Shown here piece by piece: positions 51,578 through 61,695 of a stretch of 64,000 nucleotides of DNA. This stretch comes from Aggregatimonas sangjinii. Lineage in GTDB: Bacteria > Bacteroidota > Bacteroidia > Flavobacteriales > Flavobacteriaceae. The stretch spans positions 4,323,501 through 4,387,500 of the forward strand of contig NZ_CP040710.1 in the NCBI RefSeq assembly GCF_005943945.1, read 5' to 3'. The notes beneath the pieces were generated by a model. The model saw only the letters and a list, made by a program, of their open reading frames with translations, did no database searches and had not been told where the DNA came from. The position numbers and the translations under genes were made by a program. The number at the start of each line of letters is the position of its first letter. The first letter of the stretch is position 1.

Positions 51578-54500
51578 ATGAGGGCTATACGAACTACATT
51601 ACTATTCGTCTTATTGGGGTGCTTTTACTTGCTGGGGCAGGAAAAGGGCTATCAATTTAAACATCTGAACACTTCCGATGGCCTTTCGCAAAGTTCGATC
51701 ATCGCCATGGAGCAGGATACCTTGGGACGCATGTGGTTGGGTACGCGTGATGGGCTCAACCTCTACGATGGCACGGATTTCAAGGTGTATCGAACCAGTG
51801 AGGGCGACACTACCAGTATCAGTAATAGCGATATTCTCTCTATTACCGAAGATTCGGAAGGCTACATTTGGGTGGGCACCTACAATGGTCTCAATCGCTA
51901 TGACCCCAAGAGCGATACTTTTACACGTTTCTTTTATTCCAATGCCGAAAATTCGCTAAGCAATAACACCATATGGTGCATTACTGAAATGCAAAACGGC
52001 GAGTTATGGATGGGGACTTCCAACGGTCTTTCGATCTATGATAAAAAAACGAATCGATTTCAAGCGGTGTACAGCTCCAATTCGGGCGATTCGCTTCCTT
52101 CAAATTATGTACTCAGTATTACGCAGACCAATGATGGAGCTATATGGATCGGGACATCCAACGGTTTTTGTAAGACCATCCGAAATGGTTCAGAGAAGCC
52201 TACCTTCGAAACCCTGGCATTGAAAGGCGGCAACATCCACCCGTTCGTTCAAACGATTGTTTCTTGTGATAAAAATAGTCTATGTATCGGTACCAAGAAT
52301 ATGGGTATGCTCAAGTTCGATTTGCTTTCGGAGCGCTATATCATCAAACCGAGCTATCAGAAAAATACCGATGTGCGGGCCATAGTTACCGATTACAATG
52401 GGAAGCTTTGGTTAGGGACTTCTGAAGGAATCGTTCTTTTGGAAAATGACAAGGCCATTGCCAGTTTAACGAGCCAAACGAACAGTTCGGGCGGTTTAAG
52501 CCACAACTACATCAAGTCTTTACTCGTCGACAAAAAAGGCTCCATTTGGATCGGTTCGTACCATGGGGGTATTGATATTTGGGATGCTTCCAATATCAAC
52601 TTTTTAGATTACAGTGAATACTTAGACCGGAATAAATTAGGTAGTAGGGTGGTCAGCGCAATAGCCTCTGACCATGGCGAGGAGCTGTATATTGCAACGG
52701 AAGGGGGAGGAATAACCATTTTGAATACCGAAGAACAACGTGCCGATTATTTGAATATGGCAAATTCGACCGGTTTGGTCAGCAACAATATCAAATCTTT
52801 ATCGCTCCAGGAAAATTTCTTGTACATCGGAAGTTTCAATAAAGGCCTCATGGCGTACGATCTTTCGAAAAAGGCGTTTGCCGATACTAAATTATCGGAC
52901 TCGCTTCGGCATTTAACGAAGAATATAGGAATTTACGATATCGAGAAGGGAATCGGAAATACCCTATGGCTGGGTACTTTTGGAGAAGGACTGATACAAT
53001 ACGATCTAAAAACCGGACACCATAACATTTTACAGACCTATGATGATAAAGGGGCAGGGCTCTCGAGTAATAGGATACGCAGCTTAATGATCGACCGGTC
53101 ATCGAATGTTTGGGTGGGTACGCAAAGCGGTCTTAACCTGTTGCCCTACCAAAACGGAATATACGATCCCCAGAAAATCAAGCATTTCCAGTACGACAAG
53201 GATACCGGTTCCGGAGATGATATCCTTACCATTTACCAAGACGCTCTCGGGGCTATTTGGGTGGGAATTCGAGCAAAGGGCCTTTTTAGGTTTGACGGGA
53301 AAGAGTTTCAGAACGTTCCCATACGAACCACAAAGTCCATCACGTCGATTTATGCCATCGCTGAAGATCAAGACAACGTACTTTGGATGAGCAGCAATCA
53401 AGGCCTCATTAAATATGAAACGCGTACCGATGCATTTACCCTTTTTACCCAAAAAGACGGCTTGGCCGGGAATGAGTTCAGCAGTGGCGCCGTCCTGAAA
53501 ACGAAAGGTTCGAAGTTTTATTTCGGGGGCCCGGGAGGCCTATCTTTTTTCGATGCCCGCAATATTGCCAAAAATGACTTTTCCCCACAAGTGATTTTGA
53601 CCGATTTCAATATCAAAAATGAACCCATATCGCCGAAGGACGAAAACGGAATTTTGGAACAAAGCCTGCCGTATACCAAGAAAGTAGCACTAGCATATGA
53701 CAATGCCAATTTCTCCATTAACTATGCTATCCCGAATTTCGTAAACCCCGCAAGTAATCAATACCAATATCGTATGGTGGGATTGGAGGAAAACTGGACG
53801 ACGACTACCCGAACCCAGGCGAATTATACCATTCAAAAACCCGGCAATTACACCTTTGAGGTCAAGGGGGCCAATAATGATGGGGTTTGGAATGCCGAGC
53901 CTACTTCGATTCAAATCGAGGTGCTACCGGCACCGTGGCGTAGCGTTTGGGCATTTACGCTGTATGGAATATTGCTTTTTGGCGCGATTTGGGGCTTCGG
54001 GAACATCATCAGGTCACGTACCAAGCTGAAGCACGAGCTGCAGTTAGAACATCTTAAAAATCAACAAAATATTGAAAACAATGATGCCAAACTGCGTTTT
54101 TTTACCAATATCTCCCATGAGTTCCGGACACCGTTGACCTTGATTACAGGACCGCTGCAACAGCTTTTGGAGGATTACAAGGGAAGCCGCTATGTCTACA
54201 AAAAACTGCTGGTCATGGAGAGCAATGCCAATCACCTCTTACAGCTCATCAATAGATTGATGGACTTTAGGAAGCTGGAACATGAAAGGGTAAAGCTCGA
54301 AACCGCCGAAGGCAATATCGTTAAATTTTTAAGGGAAATTTTTCTTTCCTTCACTGAATTTGCGAAGGGTCGAAATTATGAGTACAGTTTCACCACCGAA
54401 TCGGAAGAAATATTGGTGTACTACGATCGGCCTAAATTGGAGCAGGTTTTTTACAATTTGATTTCGAATGCCTTCAAATATACTCCTCAAGATGGCCAAA

Positions 54501-55672
54501 TTGCTATTGAAATACGTACTGGGGAAGAAAATATTACCATCGACGTAAAGGATTCCGGCCACGGCATACCCGAGGAGTATCGCGAACGGATTTTCGATCG
54601 CTTTTTTGAAATTCCGGAATATAGGCGCGATGTGACAGAACAAGGTACTGGTACCGGCATTGGCTTATCTATAGCGAAGCGAATGGTCGAACTTCATAAA
54701 GGCTCGATTGCGGTGATAGGCGACACTAAAAAAGGGAGCATTTTTCGAGTAACACTTCCTTTAGGCAAGGAGCATCTGCAAGAAAATCAGATTATCCCCA
54801 ATTTTAAATTCAGTGATGATCTGCGCCTCTATACCTCGCAATTGGAACAGGGTCAAGAGAATAATGAGGCTATTATAAGCGAACTGCTGCTCAACCAGGA
54901 AAAATATGTCATTTTATTGGTAGAGGACAATACGCCCTTGCGCAATTTCATGAAAGACCTTCTAAAGGAAAAATATAATGTATTAGAAGCGGGAGATGGT
55001 CAGGAGGCCATGCAGAAAGCGCTGAAATTCGTGCCTGATTTAATTGTTTCCGACGTTATTATGCCGCGAATGGTCGGGACCGAACTTTGTGCCAAAATCA
55101 AGGAGAATATCAAAACCAGCCACATCCCCGTCATTTTATTGACCTCAAGGACCTCCTTGCTCTACAAGTTCGAAGGTTTGGAAAGTGGGGCCGACGACTA
55201 CATCAGCAAGCCCTTTGACGTTCGCGAATTTCAATTGCGGATCAAGAACCTCATCGAATCATCGAAACGGTTGCGTACCAAATTTTCCAATGACAATGGT
55301 TTCAAACCGAATGAGATAGCAGTCTCTTCGATCGATGAAGAACTTCTGGTAAAGGCGTTGCAGATCGTAGAAGACAATATTTCGAACGATCAGTTCGATA
55401 TTCCCACATTTAGTTCCGAGCTCGGAGTAAGCAGAACCTTATTATTTACGAAAACCAAAGCATGGACGAATATGACTCCGAATGAGTTCATACAGGAGGT
55501 TCGTATGAAACGGGCCGTGCAGCTTTTGGAGCAGGACAAATTGAACATCTCTCAAGTAAGTTATAAAGTAGGATTTAAAAATCCGAAATACTTTAGCAAA
55601 TGCTTCCAGAAAAAGTATGGAATAACGCCCTCAAGCTACACGGAAAAGTTTTCCGAAAACTTCACCGATTAG
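51578..55672 (+). CDS. hybrid two-component system regulator (propeller sensor, kinase, receiver, AraC HTH)
   Basis: 1364 residues in one chain. A signal peptide (1-21) is followed by about 14 propeller-type repeats of the 'GRMWLGTRDGLNLYD' / 'YIWVGTYNGLNRYD' pattern (about 35-700), a Y_Y_Y domain (about 705-785) and a membrane helix at about 790-810. The kinase has His847 in NISHEFRTPLTLI, NAFKYT, DSGHGIPEEY and GTGTGIGLSIAK. The receiver domain (about 1108-1225) has Asp1159 in IVSDVIMPRM, and the AraC-type HTH occupies about 1255-1360. Such regulators bind a periplasmic oligosaccharide and activate their PUL directly. It precedes susC, its most likely target. Confidence 0.96.
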   Translation: MRAIRTTLLFVLLGCFYLLGQEKGYQFKHLNTSDGLSQSSIIAMEQDTLGRMWLGTRDGLNLYDGTDFKVYRTSEGDTTSISNSDILSITEDSEGYIWVGTYNGLNRYDPKSDTFTRFFYSNAENSLSNNTIWCITEMQNGELWMGTSNGLSIYDKKTNRFQAVYSSNSGDSLPSNYVLSITQTNDGAIWIGTSNGFCKTIRNGSEKPTFETLALKGGNIHPFVQTIVSCDKNSLCIGTKNMGMLKFDLLSERYIIKPSYQKNTDVRAIVTDYNGKLWLGTSEGIVLLENDKAIASLTSQTNSSGGLSHNYIKSLLVDKKGSIWIGSYHGGIDIWDASNINFLDYSEYLDRNKLGSRVVSAIASDHGEELYIATEGGGITILNTEEQRADYLNMANSTGLVSNNIKSLSLQENFLYIGSFNKGLMAYDLSKKAFADTKLSDSLRHLTKNIGIYDIEKGIGNTLWLGTFGEGLIQYDLKTGHHNILQTYDDKGAGLSSNRIRSLMIDRSSNVWVGTQSGLNLLPYQNGIYDPQKIKHFQYDKDTGSGDDILTIYQDALGAIWVGIRAKGLFRFDGKEFQNVPIRTTKSITSIYAIAEDQDNVLWMSSNQGLIKYETRTDAFTLFTQKDGLAGNEFSSGAVLKTKGSKFYFGGPGGLSFFDARNIAKNDFSPQVILTDFNIKNEPISPKDENGILEQSLPYTKKVALAYDNANFSINYAIPNFVNPASNQYQYRMVGLEENWTTTTRTQANYTIQKPGNYTFEVKGANNDGVWNAEPTSIQIEVLPAPWRSVWAFTLYGILLFGAIWGFGNIIRSRTKLKHELQLEHLKNQQNIENNDAKLRFFTNISHEFRTPLTLITGPLQQLLEDYKGSRYVYKKLLVMESNANHLLQLINRLMDFRKLEHERVKLETAEGNIVKFLREIFLSFTEFAKGRNYEYSFTTESEEILVYYDRPKLEQVFYNLISNAFKYTPQDGQIAIEIRTGEENITIDVKDSGHGIPEEYRERIFDRFFEIPEYRRDVTEQGTGTGIGLSIAKRMVELHKGSIAVIGDTKKGSIFRVTLPLGKEHLQENQIIPNFKFSDDLRLYTSQLEQGQENNEAIISELLLNQEKYVILLVEDNTPLRNFMKDLLKEKYNVLEAGDGQEAMQKALKFVPDLIVSDVIMPRMVGTELCAKIKENIKTSHIPVILLTSRTSLLYKFEGLESGADDYISKPFDVREFQLRIKNLIESSKRLRTKFSNDNGFKPNEIAVSSIDEELLVKALQIVEDNISNDQFDIPTFSSELGVSRTLLFTKTKAWTNMTPNEFIQEVRMKRAVQLLEQDKLNISQVSYKVGFKNPKYFSKCFQKKYGITPSSYTEKFSENFTD

Positions 55673-55757
55673 GAATTAGTGCTCTTACGACCCCGTATTT
55701 TAAGGTTTTCGGATTTTTGACACCCTACTTCCGTATTTTTAATACACTGGCTTAACA

Positions 55758-55765
55758 TAACTTTG
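55758..55765 (+). promoter_or_regulatory. candidate -7 element before susC (TAACTTTG)
   Basis: TAnnTTTG match 120 bp before the susC start, just ahead of the micro-ORF at 55771. If it is real, transcription would begin about at the micro-ORF start codon. Confidence 0.35.
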
Positions 55766-55770
55766 GTAAA

Positions 55771-55863
55771 ATGAAAATCAAGAAGTTTCAAAAGAGATGG
55801 ATTGAGGTCGCGCTGGTGGCCTTTATCGTCTTGATCGGACTCTTGATCATCTATCTCAATTAA
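55771..55863 (+). CDS. micro-ORF: 30-residue single-helix membrane peptide
   Basis: ATG to TAA, 30 codons. The peptide starts MKIKKFQKRWIEVALVAF, a basic head of about ten residues, then runs into one hydrophobic helix and ends IYLN. It ends 22 bp before the susC start codon in the same direction. The charge and hydrophobicity pattern is that of a small bitopic membrane protein and is unlikely by chance in a leader. The caveat is the nearby TAACTTTG element, which would put the transcript start so close that this frame would be leaderless or untranslated. Confidence 0.4.
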   Translation: MKIKKFQKRWIEVALVAFIVLIGLLIIYLN

Positions 55864-55885
55864 ACTCAACTCAAAATTCGAACTT

Positions 55886-58800
55886 ATGTTGAAAAACAAA
55901 AAAAAGAACAAATGGATGAAGCCTCTTCTTTTAGGTGTTTTCGTCCTTCTGGGGGCCTTTGGGTTTGCTCAGGAAAAAACAATTACGGGAACGGTGGTTT
56001 CCAGCGAGGACGGACTCGAGATACCTGGCGTTAACGTGGTTGAAAAGGGTACGAACAATGGTACATCGACCGATTTTGATGGTAACTACAGCATTACGGT
56101 ATCTGGCGATGATGCCGTATTGGTGTTCAGTTACATCGGTTATGTGAGCCAAGAACAAAGTGTTTCCGGTACGAATCAAATAAATGTATCACTGGCCGAA
56201 GACGTAAGCGCTTTGGAAGAAGTGGTTGTCGTAGGATACGGTACCACTAAGAAAAGCGATATTACGGGATCGGTTTCCTCGGTGAAGGCAGAGGAACTGG
56301 CGGCGTTTCCCGTATTGAGTGCAGAACAGGCCTTACAGGGTCGTGCGGCAGGGGTCGCAGTACAATCCAACAACGGTGGGGAGCCCGGTGCCCCTATAAG
56401 TATAAGTATACGGGGTAACACCTCCATTGGTTCGAGTAGTGCCGCTTTGGTTGTGGTAGATGGTTTTGTGGGTGGTGCGCTGCCGCAACCTACCGATATA
56501 GAATCCATAGAAATCCTAAAAGATGCTTCGGCAACTGCAATATACGGTTCCAGAGGTGCGAACGGGGTTATCATGGTTACGACTAAAAAAGGAAAGAAAG
56601 GAAGAATGCTGGTTGAGATCAACTCTTCTTATTCTTCGCAGAATACAACTGAAAGAATCGAATTATTGAATGCGAATCAATTTGCGGCGTACCGGCAAGC
56701 CATCAATCCCGCTTATATTCAGGGAACAGCACAAACCGACTGGCAAGATTTGATTTATAGAACAGGAAATATTTCAAATCATCAACTATCATTTTCGGGT
56801 GGCAGTGAAAACATCAACTATTACGTTTCCGGGAATTATTTCAACCAAAAAGGGGTCGTGATCAATTCGGGCTTCGAGCGATTCTCTTTCTTGAGCAACG
56901 TAGACGTACAGGCAACGAAAAGATTAAAACTAGGCTTCAATGCGTATGCCAACAGAGGCAATAAAGACGGAATCCAAAGTCAAGCCGGAAGTGGCGGTAG
57001 TGGTGGCGGGGATGTGATATCCACGGCCTATCGTTTTGCGCCGGACACGCCGATTCAAAATGAGAACGGAGTGAACACGACGAACCCCGTTGGCGATCAA
57101 TTCGATAATCCTTTCGCTATCGCGACCGAATCAATAGATGAAACAAAGACCGATGAATATCGGGCCAATTTTTATGCGGACTATGAGCTTTTAAAAGGCT
57201 TGAATTTTAAGACGACCTTTGGTTACAGTACCGATAATCAAACACGCGGGCGGTTTCAACCATCCACGCTTATTGGTCAGGCAAGTACTCAAGGTGGTAT
57301 TGCCAGTGTGGCGTCCGTTAAGGGAACGAATATCATCTCGGAAAACTATTTGACCTATACCACGGAGATAGGCAAAGGCAATCTTACCGCATTGGCGGGC
57401 TACTCCTATCAAAAGGATAGGACGGAGCGGTACAGCGCCGGGGCGCAAGGTTTTCTAAGTAATAGCTTATCTTATTTCGCACTTAATGCCGGGTCCGATA
57501 TTCAGACACCGACCTCATCGCTCACCGAACGCGAAATCGTTTCGCTTTTCGGCAGATTGAATTACGAATATGATGACCGTTATTTGCTTACGTTTACGGC
57601 AAGACGTGACGGCGCATCCAATTTTGCAAGAAACAACAAGTATTCATTTTTCCCATCCGGAGCGATCGGTTGGAGAATTTCCAATGAAGGATTCCTGAAG
57701 GATAACGAAACACTATCAAATTTAAAATTAAGGGCCAGTTATGGGGTTACCGGTAACCCATCCATCACGCCGTATCAGTCATTGGCCAATTTTCAGCCGA
57801 TATATGCGAATGTAGGAGATCAAACCGTTGGGGCGGTAGTGCCGGATTTGATCGAAAATCCGGATCTGAAATGGGAATCTTCCTATCAGGCCAATATCGG
57901 GATGGACTTGGGCTTTTTAAATGATCGTATCGCCCTTACCTTAGACTACTATTCGATTGATACGGAAGATTTGATTTTACGAAATTCCGGTTTGCCGGAG
58001 TACGCCGGACTTTTGAGTAATCCTTTCCAGAATGTAGGTGAAATAAATAATACTGGCTTTGAAGTGACACTGAATACCAAAAACGTCGTCAAGGAGAATT
58101 TTTCGTGGTCTACGGATTTAAACTGGTCAACGAATACCGTGGAAGTGGTCAAATTGATTGAAGGAGCGGATATATTTTTAGATTCCTCGCCGGGTTCTTT
58201 CCTGCAGGACGAAACACATATCTTGCGTGAAGGCGAACCTGTGGGCGTGTTTTGGGGCTATGAGTACCGAGGGGTAAATCAAGGCACTCCGGAACCGGGC
58301 ACTGCAGGCTACTCCGAGACAGGCGCCGGAGACGAACTCTTTACCGATTTAAACGGAGATGGCGTCATCACAGGGGACGATCGTAAGATTATCGGTGATC
58401 CCAACCCGGACTGGATAGCGGGATTGAACAACAACCTTAGGTATAAGAACTTCGATATGAATATTTTCTTTCAAGCATCCGTGGGAGGGGATATCTTTAG
58501 CTATACCTTCCTTGAATTGGCCTCCGGGGAATCGAACGCGACGCCAGCCGTGTTGAATGCTTGGACGCCTTCTAATACCAATACCGATGTGCCCTCGGCG
58601 GGGGTACGCGAGAAGCGCATAACCGACCGTTTTGTTTACGATGGAAGCTATGTACGTTTGAAAAACCTATCATTAGGATATAACCTTCCTATTGACATTG
58701 TTGATAAAATTGGGATGCAAGGCATACGAATTAGCCTGAGTGGTCAAAATTTATTAACTTTTACTGACTTTCCTGGTACTGACCCAGAAGCCCAATATAG

Positions 58801-58900
58801 GAGCACTGGAAGCCAAGACAGTAATGTGAACAGAGGTTTCGATTACGGAAGCTATCCGAACATTCGGTCGTATACCCTATCGGTTAATTTGAAGTTCTAA
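55886..58900 (+). CDS. susC: SusC/RagA family TonB-linked outer membrane protein
   Basis: 1004 residues. A signal peptide (about 1-28, ending GFAQ) is followed by a carboxypeptidase-regulatory-like domain (about 31-110, TGTVVSSEDGLEIPGVNVV), the TonB-box region EEVVVVGYGT (about 113-122), the plug (about 123-235, with SIRGNTSIGSSSAALVVVDG and ILKDASATAIYGSRGANGVIMVTTKKG) and a beta-barrel to the C-terminal LSVNLKF. It imports oligosaccharides of about two to a dozen sugars using TonB energy, with SusD as the lid. The symbol is family-level. The start ATG is 213 bp after the regulator stop. Confidence 0.97.
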   Translation: MLKNKKKNKWMKPLLLGVFVLLGAFGFAQEKTITGTVVSSEDGLEIPGVNVVEKGTNNGTSTDFDGNYSITVSGDDAVLVFSYIGYVSQEQSVSGTNQINVSLAEDVSALEEVVVVGYGTTKKSDITGSVSSVKAEELAAFPVLSAEQALQGRAAGVAVQSNNGGEPGAPISISIRGNTSIGSSSAALVVVDGFVGGALPQPTDIESIEILKDASATAIYGSRGANGVIMVTTKKGKKGRMLVEINSSYSSQNTTERIELLNANQFAAYRQAINPAYIQGTAQTDWQDLIYRTGNISNHQLSFSGGSENINYYVSGNYFNQKGVVINSGFERFSFLSNVDVQATKRLKLGFNAYANRGNKDGIQSQAGSGGSGGGDVISTAYRFAPDTPIQNENGVNTTNPVGDQFDNPFAIATESIDETKTDEYRANFYADYELLKGLNFKTTFGYSTDNQTRGRFQPSTLIGQASTQGGIASVASVKGTNIISENYLTYTTEIGKGNLTALAGYSYQKDRTERYSAGAQGFLSNSLSYFALNAGSDIQTPTSSLTEREIVSLFGRLNYEYDDRYLLTFTARRDGASNFARNNKYSFFPSGAIGWRISNEGFLKDNETLSNLKLRASYGVTGNPSITPYQSLANFQPIYANVGDQTVGAVVPDLIENPDLKWESSYQANIGMDLGFLNDRIALTLDYYSIDTEDLILRNSGLPEYAGLLSNPFQNVGEINNTGFEVTLNTKNVVKENFSWSTDLNWSTNTVEVVKLIEGADIFLDSSPGSFLQDETHILREGEPVGVFWGYEYRGVNQGTPEPGTAGYSETGAGDELFTDLNGDGVITGDDRKIIGDPNPDWIAGLNNNLRYKNFDMNIFFQASVGGDIFSYTFLELASGESNATPAVLNAWTPSNTNTDVPSAGVREKRITDRFVYDGSYVRLKNLSLGYNLPIDIVDKIGMQGIRISLSGQNLLTFTDFPGTDPEAQYRSTGSQDSNVNRGFDYGSYPNIRSYTLSVNLKF

Positions 58901-58916
58901 TAAAAAAAATACTACG

Positions 58917-60428
58917 ATGAGAAATTTAAAATATTTAGGAATTTTTGTAGCACTGGCCACAGTGGTCGCGTGCTCGGATTTAGAAGAAGTCCCAGTGGGA
59001 AGACTTTCCCCTGATGGATTGGTGCAATCCCCTGCGGACGTGCAAACATTGATCAATGGGGCCATAGGTAACATGGCTACGGAACGCTATTGGGGTAGAA
59101 AACTCTCACTGCCCATTATGCTTAGAAGCGATATGGTCTCGATAGGGGATTTAGGTACTCCAGGCCGTAGGCAGGAGGTCAACAATTTCTCGATGGGTGC
59201 CGATAATGGTATGGTAACTGCGCTATGGCCAAAAGCTTACGAAGTTATCGCCGGAACGAACGAGGCTATTTTCTCGGCTAATAACTTGGATGCCGAGCCG
59301 GCGCAAATAGACCCAGTACGGGCACAAGCACACTTTTTTAGAGCCTATACCTACTACCATTTGGTCCGTTTGTTTGGATCGATTCCGTATTTAGATGCGC
59401 CTGTGGAAGACATTAATGTTGCTTTGTCTATTTCCAAAACATCTGCCGATGAGGTGTATTCGAACATTATCGCAGATCTTGAAGAGGCTAAATTGAATTT
59501 GCCGGATGTGCAGCCTACGACGGCTTTGCCTTCTAAGGCAACCGCAGCAGCCTTTCTTGCCTCAGTATACCTAACCCTGGGGGATTTCCAAAAAGCATAC
59601 GATGAAGCGAAATTCGTCATCGATCGCGAAGGGGATTTCGGACTGGCTCTCGAAGCTGATTACCAAGATTTGTTCAATGCCGGCGTAAGGAGCTCCGAAC
59701 CATTGTTAACACTCGATTTCAATGGTTTCAGTGATGGCGATACCGGTAGGGATTATGCACCCGCACTTACCGGGATCAGGGCAAATGAACGCGGCAATAT
59801 CGGTGGCGGATGGTCGGTCGCAGTGCCCACCATAAATGTATACAACAGATGGGACGGTCGCGATTACAGAAAGGCCGTTAGTTTGGATACTACGGGAATC
59901 TTCAATGGTGTTGAAGAATCGTTTGATAAATTTCCGGAGTTCGATTCCCGAAACATTCAAAGTGCCTACATTGCCAAATATACGCGGCTCATTGGGGCCT
60001 CGGGGACAGGGAACGGAAGGGCCTCTAGTTTGAACTATAATTTAATGCGATATGCCGAAGTACTGCTTATCGCTGCGGAAGCATTGAATGAAATAACCCC
60101 AGGTTCCGATGAGGCGGCCGGATACGTGAATCGCGTTCGCGAACGCGCGCGCAATGGTAATGATTCTGGCTTTCCGGAGGACATCGAAGATGGGATGTCT
60201 CAAGACGAATTTAGGGATATGGTCTTAGAAGAGCGCAAATGGGAATTGGCCTTTGAGTTCAAAAGATGGTACGACATCAAGAGAAGACAGTTGGGTTCCG
60301 AGGTATTCGGGCCAGATGGTTTAGAGCCGCAACCCAATTTCGATCCTGCCCGGGATTATTTATTCCCACTACCCGGCGATGAATTGGAACGTAATCCGAA
60401 CTTAGCACCGAATAACCCCGGTTATTAA
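58917..60428 (+). CDS. susD: SusD/RagB family nutrient-binding lipoprotein
   Basis: 503 residues, lipoprotein signal with Cys19 (VVACSDLEEVP). The tetratricopeptide-like core is marked by ARAQAHFFRAYTYYHLVRLFGSIPYLDAPV (about 139-165), TKATAAAFLASVYLTLGDFQKAYDEAK-like helices, and the C-terminal LMRYAEVLLIAAEALNE and EERKWELAFEFKRWYDIKR. It binds the polysaccharide at the cell surface and forms the lid of the SusC channel, 16 bp upstream. The symbol is family-level. A stem-loop follows its stop. Confidence 0.97.
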   Translation: MRNLKYLGIFVALATVVACSDLEEVPVGRLSPDGLVQSPADVQTLINGAIGNMATERYWGRKLSLPIMLRSDMVSIGDLGTPGRRQEVNNFSMGADNGMVTALWPKAYEVIAGTNEAIFSANNLDAEPAQIDPVRAQAHFFRAYTYYHLVRLFGSIPYLDAPVEDINVALSISKTSADEVYSNIIADLEEAKLNLPDVQPTTALPSKATAAAFLASVYLTLGDFQKAYDEAKFVIDREGDFGLALEADYQDLFNAGVRSSEPLLTLDFNGFSDGDTGRDYAPALTGIRANERGNIGGGWSVAVPTINVYNRWDGRDYRKAVSLDTTGIFNGVEESFDKFPEFDSRNIQSAYIAKYTRLIGASGTGNGRASSLNYNLMRYAEVLLIAAEALNEITPGSDEAAGYVNRVRERARNGNDSGFPEDIEDGMSQDEFRDMVLEERKWELAFEFKRWYDIKRRQLGSEVFGPDGLEPQPNFDPARDYLFPLPGDELERNPNLAPNNPGY

Positions 60429-60450
60429 TCACAAGCATTCTTTTGTGGAT

Positions 60451-60472
60451 ACGGCCTCGTAGGCGAGGCCGT
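60451..60472 (+). other. stem-loop between susD and the GH88 gene
   Basis: Perfect 9-bp stem ACGGCCTCG (60451-60459) / CGAGGCCGT (60464-60472) with a TAGG loop, 22 bp after the susD stop and 30 bp before the GH88 start. There is no T-tract, so it may stabilise the susCD mRNA end instead of terminating transcription. Confidence 0.6.
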
Positions 60473-60502
60473 GCCTCCACTTGTACCTTCAAAAAATTAT
60501 TC

Positions 60503-61687
60503 ATGGCGAAAACTTGCTATTCCGTAGTAGCTATTGCATTTGTATTCCTATCCGTAGCCTGCAAATCCGATGGTACGAAAAAAACAGAAACACCGGCCAT
60601 AAGCGTTGATTCGCTCTTGCAGATCAGGTATCAAAACCTCTTGCACTATCCGGTGGATTCCATGTCCTTTCCCAGGAGCTATACCCGAAGCACCAAGACG
60701 ACTAGAAAAGTACCTTCAAAGGACTGGACCAGCGGCTTCTTTCCGGGAAATCTATGGCAGCTCTACAAATTAACGGGCAACAAAGCGTACAAAGAACGCG
60801 CCTCGGAGTGGACGGCCTTAATGGAAAAGGAGAAACTGAACGGCAAGACCCATGATATGGGATTCAAGATATATTGCAGTTTCGGTGAGGGTAACGAAGT
60901 TGAAAAGAGCGCTTTTTACCAAGATGTTATTGTAGAAAGTGCGCAGACCTTGGCCACCCGATTCAACGAGAACGTCGGTAGCCTTCGTTCGTGGGATTTC
61001 AATAGCGATGTTTGGGAGTTTCCCGTAATCATCGATAATATGATGAATCTCGAATTGCTATTTGAAGCGACTCGAATCAGTGGCGACAGTGCCTTTCATA
61101 AAATGGCCGTTACCCATGCCAATACAACACTCAAAAATCATTTTCGACCCGACAACAGTAGTGTACATGTAGTGGTTTATGATACCATCACCGGTGTGGT
61201 GAAAGAAAAAGTGACCCACCAGGGTTTCGATGCGGAATCGGTTTGGTCTAGAGGTCAGGGATGGGGAATCTATGGGTATACCATGTGTTATCGCTTTACC
61301 AAAGACCCAGCCTACTTGAAACAAGCGGAAGCAAGTGCACAATTCTATTTAAACCATCCGAACTTACCGGAAGATGGCATCCCGTTTTGGGATTTAAAAG
61401 ATCCGGCCCTACCCGATGCAGTTAAAGACGTATCTGCCGCTACGATCATTGCCTCGGCTTTGCTGGAGTTAGCTTCGTATTCGGATCAACCGGAATATCA
61501 GGCTTATGCGAATAAGGTCATGGAAACACTACATTCCACCGAATATGTGTTGGATAGGGATATCGACGCACCGTTCATTTTAGACCACAGTACGGGTAAC
61601 TGGCCCAAGAAAGATGAGATGGACGAACCCATTGTGTATGGTGATTATTATTTTTTAGAAGCGCTTCTGAGAACAAATAAACTTTAA
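60503..61687 (+). CDS. GH88 unsaturated glucuronyl hydrolase, lipoprotein
   Basis: 394 residues from the ATG at 60503, which gives a lipoprotein signal (Cys20 in LSVACKSD); a frame from 60443 only adds residues read through the stem-loop. The (alpha/alpha)6 barrel has both catalytic Asp residues of the family, Asp118 in KTHDMGFKIYCSFGEG and Asp178 in VIIDNMMNLELLFEA. SRGQGWGIYGYTM and FWDLKDPALPDAVKDVSAATIIASALLEL are also typical. It hydrates the double bond of a 4,5-unsaturated glucuronate at the oligosaccharide end made by a lyase and releases it to the KduI/KduD route. Confidence 0.95.
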   Translation: MAKTCYSVVAIAFVFLSVACKSDGTKKTETPAISVDSLLQIRYQNLLHYPVDSMSFPRSYTRSTKTTRKVPSKDWTSGFFPGNLWQLYKLTGNKAYKERASEWTALMEKEKLNGKTHDMGFKIYCSFGEGNEVEKSAFYQDVIVESAQTLATRFNENVGSLRSWDFNSDVWEFPVIIDNMMNLELLFEATRISGDSAFHKMAVTHANTTLKNHFRPDNSSVHVVVYDTITGVVKEKVTHQGFDAESVWSRGQGWGIYGYTMCYRFTKDPAYLKQAEASAQFYLNHPNLPEDGIPFWDLKDPALPDAVKDVSAATIIASALLELASYSDQPEYQAYANKVMETLHSTEYVLDRDIDAPFILDHSTGNWPKKDEMDEPIVYGDYYFLEALLRTNKL

Positions 61688-61695
61688 TCTATCTT

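Noticed and set aside
55653-55719. Terminator between the hybrid regulator and susC
   Set aside because: CCGAAAAC and GTTTTCGG pair and are followed by ATTTTTG, but the 44-base loop and weak stem make it too uncertain to list.
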